From IMG/VR virus record IMGVR_UViG_3300027969_000082, positions 1 through 64,000 of that record: a DNA stretch of 64,000 bases; one strand, written 5' to 3'. Shown here piece after piece: positions 49,606-55,512 of this stretch (its first letter is position 1; every line of letters starts with the position of its first letter). This DNA is from a virus. The translations under genes were made by a program, and so were the position numbers. The notes below the pieces were generated by a model, which searched no databases, was not told the DNA's origin, and was given only the letters and a program-made list of their open reading frames with translations.

Positions 49606-51182
49606 TCTAACCTCCAGCTGCCGCGGCGATAATCGCCATCAAAACTTTTCACCCAGTTAACTCCATTCCACTTGTATTGTACTAGTGTATAGATATTTGT
49701 CTGATAAATCAAGTTTTCTGAGTTTTCATCTGCTGAGAATATTACCCACCACTTGCTTCCGTCCCACTCAATAATATCATTTGCCTCTGCAATAAAGTCA
49801 GTACCGTCTGTATTTTTCCACGCATCTGGGCCATCTTCATTTAGATTCAACACGTAGGTAACTGTTCTACCTACTGGTATTGAGTTGGCTAATATAATAA
49901 CATAGAATCCGTCACGTTCTATTGGGCTCCCCTGACCAACTTCGACCCCATTAACAAATACACGGCAGTCATTTACTTTTGCAAACTCAACTGTAGTGTT
50001 AATTCTTTGAATTTTTAATCCTGTGGTAAATGTATCTCTAACACCACCGCCAATATTATCAATGATTAGATATCTAGTTCCGGGTACTAGGTTAGTTGGA
50101 CCAGTAGTTGTGGGATCAATTACTGCATCAAAACTTCCTCGCTGTCCTTCTGGTCTAGCCGGACCTACGATCATGTCATTTGTTGGAAAAGTATCATCGT
50201 CCCAGTTAACCACCATCTCAGACCCGTCTAACGGATTTATACTTAGATAACCTACTACTTCACTACCGTCGGGTTGTAACAAATAAATCTTTGCTAGTCC
50301 AGCAGTATATTTGCCTGGGTGTGATTGTAGGATCACATTCCAATTTAACCAAACTCCGGGCTGTTTGCTACTTACTAGTTTGATTTTTCCTTCTGATACA
50401 ATGATGTCAAAATCACCTAATGTGGCATTTGTGCTAGCAATTGAATTTGCAGGGTATGACTGTCCTGCATCAACATACACACCTAACCCGTCAATGTATG
50501 AGTCACTCATACCAGAACTATCAAAAGTACTCGAAATAATATTAGTAACGACTCCTAACTTTTTAACCTTTGCAGGAGGAGTAATCCATATAGGAGTAGT
50601 AAGTGTTAGCGTAGCAACATCAATTTGTGTAGAAGTGCCCATTGGAACTGTACGACTAGTAAAACTAACGTCACCAAGGTCAACAACTGTTAACGAAGTC
50701 CAGTCTACAAAATTGTCAGTAGTTTGTATTTCTAAACTTGGATTAAACAACACTAGGATTTGTTCAAGAATTTGTAATTTTTGTTCAGTGCTAGTTGACC
50801 ATATATCAGCCTTAACTGATAACTTAAACGGAGTTGGCATTAAGCGTTCAACTGTGTAGTTTTGTCCTTGCGTACTAGTGTATGCACCAGTCTCTGGATC
50901 AATATCACGTTCACGAATATGCATCTTACTGACTAAGGTTGCATCTCCTAGTCGAGTATTATCAAGGTCAAGATCAGTAATGTATATTGAAATTCTTGGA
51001 GCACTTTGTAGAGTATTTTCCGAGTTTTGATTAATAATTGTTGCCGCTTGACGATCTTGATCGCCGTACATAACTGGAACACGTACTAGTGTACCGTCTC
51101 CATATCTAACTACAAAATTACTTAGGAGTCTAACTATTTGTAATAAGTATCGGCGTATTTGCCCATCATAAAAATATTGCAT
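49599..51182 (-). CDS. gp15: Tail sheath stabiliser / tail terminator, gp15-like, with C-terminal extension
   Basis: The N-terminal half matches T4 gp15 motif for motif: MQYFYDGQIRRY (T4 MFGYFYNSSFRRY), TLVRVPVMYGD, LMPTPFKLSVKADIWS...QILEQILVLFNPSLEI (T4 NPSPIKMIYELSIF...IVEQILPYFQP) and the closing ATLTLTTPIWITPPAKV. T4 gp15 (272 aa) caps the last tail ring and joins it to the neck. This protein has 527 residues, so about 300 extra residues (from about 225) form a C-terminal extension that ends in WDGSKWWVIF, YKWNGVNWVKSFDGDY and GSWRLEL. It is transcribed from the minus strand with gp14, overlapping it by TAATG. Confidence 0.85.
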   Translation of the reverse strand: MQYFYDGQIRRYLLQIVRLLSNFVVRYGDGTLVRVPVMYGDQDRQAATIINQNSENTLQSAPRISIYITDLDLDNTRLGDATLVSKMHIRERDIDPETGAYTSTQGQNYTVERLMPTPFKLSVKADIWSTSTEQKLQILEQILVLFNPSLEIQTTDNFVDWTSLTVVDLGDVSFTSRTVPMGTSTQIDVATLTLTTPIWITPPAKVKKLGVVTNIISSTFDSSGMSDSYIDGLGVYVDAGQSYPANSIASTNATLGDFDIIVSEGKIKLVSSKQPGVWLNWNVILQSHPGKYTAGLAKIYLLQPDGSEVVGYLSINPLDGSEMVVNWDDDTFPTNDMIVGPARPEGQRGSFDAVIDPTTTGPTNLVPGTRYLIIDNIGGGVRDTFTTGLKIQRINTTVEFAKVNDCRVFVNGVEVGQGSPIERDGFYVIILANSIPVGRTVTYVLNLNEDGPDAWKNTDGTDFIAEANDIIEWDGSKWWVIFSADENSENLIYQTNIYTLVQYKWNGVNWVKSFDGDYRRGSWRLEL

Positions 51183-52483
51183 TATAAGTCTGCCTTAGGT
51201 TTAAGTGCCTTGCTTAATGCTTGACGTTCTGCAACATCTTCACCGGCAATGTTATCAGTTGCTGTATTATTAATGAATCCAGTTCTGAAAGTTTGTCGAG
51301 TATCAGTATTTGACAAGGTAGTGCGAATTGCATCTTCACGTTTAACCCAACGCTTTCCGTCATATCTAAAAAGTCTATTAGGTAAAAAGTCAGTCCTTAA
51401 GAAGAAGTCGCCATCAATTGCTCCTGCAGGAAAAGCGATGCCGTGACCAAAATCAACACCATTAGTGGGGATACCGTCACCTAGTAAGTATCCACTGTAG
51501 CCAGATCTATTTGGTCTATCTGCAATTCTACTTGCATCCAAATGTGTACTAGATGCATCTGGGGGTGCTGTTGCATCGTCAACTGTTAGTAAAGTAGGAT
51601 TACCAAACTCGTCAGCAGATAGTGAATAAAATTGTTGTGTTTCATAACCACTCTTCGGAGCATTAGCTTCTGCTTGCGCAAGAATAGCATCATTAATTTC
51701 AAGACTTTTAGTTTGAGTACTTAATATACTTTGTAATGTTGCACCGGAATATACACTAAAATAAGTTGCATTAGGTGGCTCATTACCTGTAGTAGTTGCA
51801 GTAACTTGATACAATGTACCTTGATAACGTACAATTTCACCGGCAGTATAAGTTGCCGCTGGGTCATAATCGCCTGTAAAATTAGCATCTTTATTTGTGG
51901 GAATATTAAGAATGTCAGCATACTGTTGTTGATCAGCAATCTTTCCTAATTTTAATCTGTATAAGTGCGGATACCATGTGCGACTAAAACCCTCAGCAGC
52001 ACGACCTACTTCGCTAACAACAAAGAATCTTGGTAATGCTTGGTCAGCATCGTTAAGTGCAAATTCATCTCGTAAATGTGGAAGCTCTACAACGTCACCT
52101 GCTAATGGCTTACGCCCTACTAGTTTGATAAAATCATTAATATGCACAGTCATAAAAACTGTGTCATTATCAATAAACAAGCCAAACTGACTTAGGTTAA
52201 AGTCAATGTCAGATACATTATAAACACCACGTACTGTGTATATTGAGCTGTCGTATTTCCTATCACGATTTTCAAGGAATAACAAGTCCTGTATATTTGT
52301 TTCTTTTACAGCATCGTACATGGGCATATCCGCAGTACTTTCACCTGTTAACGGATTTTTAGGACCCAGGTATTTGTGCAGATATAAGTCAGTACCGCCC
52401 ACCTGAAACATTTCAGATATGCTGCGATCGTGAAATTTGTAATCGTTGCCTTTCTCGGGCTTGTAAAGGGATAAACGTGGCAT
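51182..52483 (-). CDS. gp14: Neck protein gp14-like, with embedded carbohydrate-binding-like module
   Basis: I choose the ATG at 52483 (MPRLSLYKPEKGNDYKFHDR), because LPLYKPEKGNDY is the typical start of gp14 in marine T4-like phages; the longer frame begins in the divergent promoter. The 433-aa product (T4 gp14 is 256 aa) would form the neck ring with gp13. MFQVGGTDLYLHKYLGPKN and LPRFFVVSEVGRAAEGFSRTWYPHLYRLKLG are family-like segments. Residues about 199-246 (YDPAATYTAGEIVRYQGTLYQV...PPN..YFSVY) are a single copy of the CBM5/12-like repeat found seven times in each of the two largest fibres. The C-terminal part holds LLGDGIPTNGVDFGHGIAFP and FLRTDFLPNRLFRYDGKRW. Confidence 0.85.
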   Translation of the reverse strand: MPRLSLYKPEKGNDYKFHDRSISEMFQVGGTDLYLHKYLGPKNPLTGESTADMPMYDAVKETNIQDLLFLENRDRKYDSSIYTVRGVYNVSDIDFNLSQFGLFIDNDTVFMTVHINDFIKLVGRKPLAGDVVELPHLRDEFALNDADQALPRFFVVSEVGRAAEGFSRTWYPHLYRLKLGKIADQQQYADILNIPTNKDANFTGDYDPAATYTAGEIVRYQGTLYQVTATTTGNEPPNATYFSVYSGATLQSILSTQTKSLEINDAILAQAEANAPKSGYETQQFYSLSADEFGNPTLLTVDDATAPPDASSTHLDASRIADRPNRSGYSGYLLGDGIPTNGVDFGHGIAFPAGAIDGDFFLRTDFLPNRLFRYDGKRWVKREDAIRTTLSNTDTRQTFRTGFINNTATDNIAGEDVAERQALSKALKPKADL

Positions 52484-52490
52484 AGTACAA

Positions 52491-52498
52491 TATTTAGC
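52491..52498 (-). promoter_or_regulatory. T4-type late promoter (GCTAAATA) for gp14-gp15
   Basis: On the minus strand GCTAAATA ends eight bases before the gp14 ATG at 52483. It directly abuts the plus-strand late promoter, so the two -10 elements are back to back. Confidence 0.55.
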
Positions 52499-52506
52499 GA
52501 TAAATA
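52499..52506 (+). promoter_or_regulatory. T4-type late promoter (GATAAATA) for gp13
   Basis: GATAAATA stands 16 bases before the gp13 ATG, with GGGAGATA as ribosome site between. It immediately adjoins the divergent minus-strand element. Confidence 0.6.
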
Positions 52507-52521
52507 ACATGGGAGATACAA

Positions 52522-53283
52522 ATGTCAGACAATCCACAACAGGTTAAACAGCAAGTTTTTGATTATTGCCGCGCTATGCTAGGTGACGGCATGATTGACG
52601 TTGAGCTTGATCCAATTCATTATGAAACAGCGTTAGATCGTGCATTAACACGATTCCGCCAACGTAGTCCGAATGCAGTAGAAGAAAGCTACAGTTTTTT
52701 AACCCTTGAGAAAGACAAAAATGATTACATACTTCCTGCAGAAATTATTAATGTTCAGTCTGTTTTTAGAAGAACACTGGGATCAAGAACTGGAGGAGGA
52801 ACTGGTACAAACTTTGAACCTTTCAATCTTGCGTACACTAATACGTATCTCTTAAACTCAACAATGATGGGTGGCATTGCTACATACTTTATGTTTGCCA
52901 GCTATCAAGAAATGATAGGTAAAATGTTTGGGGCCTATATTGAGTTTCAATGGATCCCATCTAGCCGTACTATTAGAATACTACAACGTCCATTTAGTGA
53001 AGGCGAAGTAATCGGCCTGCGTACTCAGAATTTTAGACCTGACTATCTTATCATTGAAGACATATATGCTAAACAATGGATACGTGATTATACTCTAGCT
53101 AACTGTAAGATTATGTTAGGCGAAGCACGTAGCAAGTTTCAAAGTATCGCTGGCCCGCAGGGAGGCGGCAGTTTAAACGGTAATGATTTAAAATCAGCAG
53201 GTAAAGAAGAACTAACGGCACTAGATAAAGAATTAGAAACCTTAATCAGTGGTGGAACTGGCTATACATTTGTTATTGGTTAA
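52522..53283 (+). CDS. gp13: Neck protein gp13-like
   Basis: The 253-aa product resembles gp13 of T4-like phages: QVFDYCRAMLGDGMIDVELDPIHYETALDRALTRFRQRS at the N-terminus, YILPAEIINVQSVFRR, the IATYFMFASYQEMIGKMFG segment, and YAKQWIRDYTLANCKIMLGEARSKF near residues 194-218. gp13 forms the head-proximal neck ring with gp14 and closes the filled head. T4 gp13 is slightly longer (309 aa). It is divergent from gp14, separated by the back-to-back late promoters. It is followed after two bases by a small basic protein gene. Confidence 0.85.
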   Translation: MSDNPQQVKQQVFDYCRAMLGDGMIDVELDPIHYETALDRALTRFRQRSPNAVEESYSFLTLEKDKNDYILPAEIINVQSVFRRTLGSRTGGGTGTNFEPFNLAYTNTYLLNSTMMGGIATYFMFASYQEMIGKMFGAYIEFQWIPSSRTIRILQRPFSEGEVIGLRTQNFRPDYLIIEDIYAKQWIRDYTLANCKIMLGEARSKFQSIAGPQGGGSLNGNDLKSAGKEELTALDKELETLISGGTGYTFVIG

Positions 53284-53285
53284 CT

Positions 53286-53477
53286 ATGCGAGTAACTGAA
53301 ATTATTGCTGAAAATTTTGCTGACGGTCGCAACCCACAAGATAAAGGCGACGCTAAACGTCACGGTATTAATACTAAGGCTAGTGTGAGTAGTCTACGTA
53401 AAACAGCCAAGCAAGGCGGACGTAAGGGACAATTAGCCCATTGGTTAGCTAATATGAAAGCAGGAAGAGCAAAATGA
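53286..53477 (+). CDS. Small basic protein with capsid-targeting-like N-terminus
   Basis: The 63-aa product is rich in Lys and Arg and begins MRVTEIIAE/N, the same M[KR]V.EII.E pattern as the next two genes. This fits the T4 capsid-targeting signal of internal head proteins (MKTYQEFIAE/A in IPIII), which is cut by the prohead protease after (L/I)-x-E. The remainder (GINTKASVSSLRKTAKQGGRKGQLAHWLANMKAGR) resembles a short helical nucleic-acid-binding protein. If the signal is real, the protein would be packed inside the head and perhaps injected with DNA. Similar short proteins occur in other phages; their function is unknown to me. Confidence 0.6.
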   Translation: MRVTEIIAENFADGRNPQDKGDAKRHGINTKASVSSLRKTAKQGGRKGQLAHWLANMKAGRAK

Positions 53478-54019
53478 AAGTATTTGAAATAATTAATGAA
53501 TCTGCTGCATGGCGCAGAAAAGAAGGTAAGAGCAAAGCAGGTGGACTAAATGCCAAAGGTGTTGCTAGTTATCGTCGCGAAAATCCGGGCAGTAAGCTAC
53601 AGACAGCAGTTACTACTAAACCTAGTAAACTAAAAGCAGGATCTAAAGCTGCTAAACGTCGTAAATCATTCTGTGCTAGAATGGGCGGAGTTAAAGGTCC
53701 AATGAAAAAACCTAACGGCAAACCAACACGTAAAGCACTGGCGTTGAGAAAGTGGAATTGTGAAAGTGTAGAGCATATGGTAGAAATGATCTTAGAAAAT
53801 ATGGATCATGACAAAGACAATCAAGCAGTACCTGAATTAAAGGCAGCATTGATTGCTCAAAAGACAAAACTACAAAAGGCAAGCGACGACGAAGTCTATG
53901 ATATCATTGATAACATAATGACACGCATTGCCAAGACACACGGCATCAGCGGCCAGAAGTTGCACGACATGTGGGTTGATCAATATGATCAAGTGCCCGA
54001 TACTTGGATAATGAAATGA
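53474..54019 (+). CDS. Basic protein with capsid-targeting-like N-terminus and conserved Lys/Arg-rich core
   Basis: The 181-aa product starts MKVFEIINE/S and then has a strongly basic core: LNAKGVASYRRENPGSKLQTAV, KPSKLKAGSKAAKRRKSFCARM and GVKGPMKKPNGKPTRKALALRKWNC. This core is common among phage proteins of unknown function. The C-terminal part (about residues 95-181) is a separate helical segment with mixed charge. It overlaps the preceding gene by ATGA and the next by ATGA, so the three form one translation unit. A DNA-binding internal head protein is a reasonable guess given the N-terminal motif and charge; the direct evidence is limited to that. Confidence 0.6.
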   Translation: MKVFEIINESAAWRRKEGKSKAGGLNAKGVASYRRENPGSKLQTAVTTKPSKLKAGSKAAKRRKSFCARMGGVKGPMKKPNGKPTRKALALRKWNCESVEHMVEMILENMDHDKDNQAVPELKAALIAQKTKLQKASDDEVYDIIDNIMTRIAKTHGISGQKLHDMWVDQYDQVPDTWIMK

Positions 54020-54393
54020 AAGTACACGAAATTATTACCGAAGCTAAAGGTATGAAGAAAATTGATGATACACATAAGTCTGCTATGAAAAACGCAATGA
54101 CGTTCCCGTCAATGAATATGAGTACTGGAAGTGCATATTTAGGATGGCGCATGGGCATTGCAATGGCAGGCGCACCAACCTATCCAACTAAGATGAATGC
54201 TGATAATTGGATTGGAGGTGATCCGCTATTATCAACTTATACTAAAGAAGAAATGGATATTGTCAATGCCGCAGCCAAGGCTGTAGGTGCCGGATCCGCT
54301 CAAAATTGGAGCGGTGACCGTAGTAAAGAAATTGCCGGAACTAATGTAGCAAGTCCGGTTGCCAAACGCAAATTGAACAAATACGGAATATAA
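54016..54393 (+). CDS. Small protein with capsid-targeting-like N-terminus
   Basis: The 125-aa product starts at the ATG at 54016, giving MKVHEIITE/A, which overlaps the preceding stop codon (ATGA). An upstream TTG would add four residues and break the shared motif. After the motif come KKIDDTHKSAMKNAMTFPSMNMSTGSAYLGWRMGIAMAGAP and a TKEEMDIVNAAAKAVG helix. It is less basic than its two neighbours. I do not recognise the family. The shared N-terminus and operon suggest it acts in the same place, possibly inside the head. Confidence 0.55.
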   Translation: MKVHEIITEAKGMKKIDDTHKSAMKNAMTFPSMNMSTGSAYLGWRMGIAMAGAPTYPTKMNADNWIGGDPLLSTYTKEEMDIVNAAAKAVGAGSAQNWSGDRSKEIAGTNVASPVAKRKLNKYGI

Positions 54394-54398
54394 ATTTC

Positions 54399-54427
54399 TT
54401 GACATTGTAATCTAATTGTTATATACT
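54399..54427 (+). promoter_or_regulatory. Sigma-70-type promoter for the dNMP kinase gene
   Basis: TTGACA at 54399-54404 and TATACT at 54422-54427 are separated by exactly 17 bases, a near-perfect host housekeeping promoter. It is 22 bases before the kinase ATG (AAGGAG in between). It would give early, host-polymerase-driven expression inside an otherwise late region. Confidence 0.8.
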
Positions 54428-54448
54428 AGCGTTATCTAAGGAGACGCT

Positions 54449-55147
54449 ATGATTATAGGTGTGTGCGGTTTTATTGGTTCAGGCAAAGATACAGTTGCCG
54501 ATTATCTAACTAACTTTCATGGTTTTCGACGAGAATCTTTTGCCAACAGCCTTAAAGATGCAGTAGCACAAGTCTTTGGTTGGGATCGAACCATGCTAGA
54601 AGGCCGTACCAAACAAGCTCGTGAATGGCGTGAACAGGTAGATCCTTGGTGGTCAGAGAGACTTAACATGCCTAACTTAACCCCACGTTGGGTACTGCAA
54701 TATTGGGGTACAGAAGTATGCCGACGAGCATTCCATGATGACATTTGGATTGCTGCCTTAGAAAACAAACTGCGTAATAGTACAGATGATATTGTTATCA
54801 GTGATTGCAGATTCCCTAACGAAATCAAGTCAATTAAAGATGCTGGTGGAATCGTTGTACGAGTCATTCGCGGCTCCGAACCCGAATGGTACGATGCGGC
54901 AATTAGCCTTAATAAGGGCGACCGTGGTAATATGAATTGGGCATTAAGTAGAGCTAAAATAGAAGAATTAAAAATTCATGCTAGCGAAACAGCATGGGTG
55001 GGAACAGAATTTGATGCAGTGCTAGATAATAATTCTACTATTGAAGACCTATTTGCCCAGGTTAGAAATCTGGTTTCAGATCTCCCTGTTTCCACTGAAC
55101 CCCTTCCCTATGTAGAATCCTCTGACAGTTTGCACACACTGTCTTAA
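54449..55147 (+). CDS. gp1: Deoxynucleoside monophosphate kinase, gp1-like
   Basis: The 232-aa product has a P-loop at residues 7-15 (GFIGSGKDT) and the T4 gp1-type sequence around it (VCGFIGSGKDTVADYL, FANSLKDAVAQVFGWDR). LTPRWVLQYWGTEVCRR and DIVISDCRFPNEIKSIKDAGGIVVRVIR are conserved in dNMP kinases of T4-like phages. It phosphorylates dNMPs to dNDPs for phage DNA synthesis. It has its own sigma-70-type promoter. Its last 86 bases overlap, tail to tail, the end of the antisense HNH gene, and the last 20 or so residues (about SDLPVSTEPLPYV...) are encoded in that overlap. Confidence 0.9.
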   Translation: MIIGVCGFIGSGKDTVADYLTNFHGFRRESFANSLKDAVAQVFGWDRTMLEGRTKQAREWREQVDPWWSERLNMPNLTPRWVLQYWGTEVCRRAFHDDIWIAALENKLRNSTDDIVISDCRFPNEIKSIKDAGGIVVRVIRGSEPEWYDAAISLNKGDRGNMNWALSRAKIEELKIHASETAWVGTEFDAVLDNNSTIEDLFAQVRNLVSDLPVSTEPLPYVESSDSLHTLS

Positions 55148-55403
55148 GATTACTTGGACGAGAATTATTTAGATTTCCGTCCATGTGAAATACATTAAAC
55201 TGTTCAGTAAATTTAGATTTAAATCCACATTTATCGCATACAGATTTCATGCGGTATCCATCCCTGTACCACTTAGGTTCTCCACTACGTATCCCACCGT
55301 GGTGTAGACACGCCTCACATCGCTTACGATAGTAAGTGCGTCCGTTCTTAACATAGTTAATAGCCGCGGGTCTAAGCCCGCAAATACACAAGGGTCTTGC
55401 CAT
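55062..55403 (-). CDS. HNH homing-type endonuclease
   Basis: Starting at the ATG at 55403 (MARPLCICGLRPAAINYVKNG) the product has 113 aa; a longer frame would begin upstream of the promoter. Four CxxC pairs (CICG, CEAC, CDKC, CANC) indicate zinc binding. The C-terminal part, FNVFHMDGNLNNSRPSNLKTVCANCQRILH, is an HNH nuclease motif with H-D, N and H in the expected order. Free-standing enzymes of this kind are frequent in T4-like phages and spread by cutting DNA of related phages that lack them. It lies antisense between the kinase and the sheath gene. A TATAAATA element stands only four bases before the ATG. Confidence 0.85.
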   Translation of the reverse strand: MARPLCICGLRPAAINYVKNGRTYYRKRCEACLHHGGIRSGEPKWYRDGYRMKSVCDKCGFKSKFTEQFNVFHMDGNLNNSRPSNLKTVCANCQRILHREGVQWKQGDLKPDF

Positions 55404-55407
55404 AGTG

Positions 55408-55415
55408 TATTTATA
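55408..55415 (-). promoter_or_regulatory. T4-type late promoter (TATAAATA) for the HNH gene
   Basis: On the minus strand TATAAATA is separated from the HNH ATG by four bases (CACT). Transcription from it would start at or beside the ATG, giving a leaderless or nearly leaderless message. Confidence 0.6.
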
Positions 55416-55472
55416 CCGGACCTTTTTGACCCCTTTTCTATGGTGTATTAATAGCATTTTTTATCCAAATAC

Positions 55473-55480
55473 TATAAATA
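55473..55480 (+). promoter_or_regulatory. T4-type late promoter (TATAAATA) for the sheath gene
   Basis: A perfect TATAAATA lies 32 bases before the sheath ATG, with CTTAGGAGATT as the ribosome site. Confidence 0.75.
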
Positions 55481-55512
55481 CATGTAGAACAAGAACCTTA
55501 GGAGATTCCAAA

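Noticed and set aside
50023-50859. Plus-strand open frames opposite gp15 (50023-50250, 50311-50859)
   Set aside because: gp15 on the minus strand is firmly identified by motif; the plus-strand frames lack ribosome sites and recognisable domains.
52484-52537. Extended N-terminus for gp14 from 52537
   Set aside because: The extra 18 residues run through both divergent promoter elements into gp13; MPRLSLYKPEKGNDY at 52483 is the family-like start.
55405-55512. Extended N-terminus for the sheath protein from an upstream start at 55405
   Set aside because: The extension would cross the late promoter at 55473 and the ribosome site; MALSSPGVQVSVID at 55513 is the typical sheath start.
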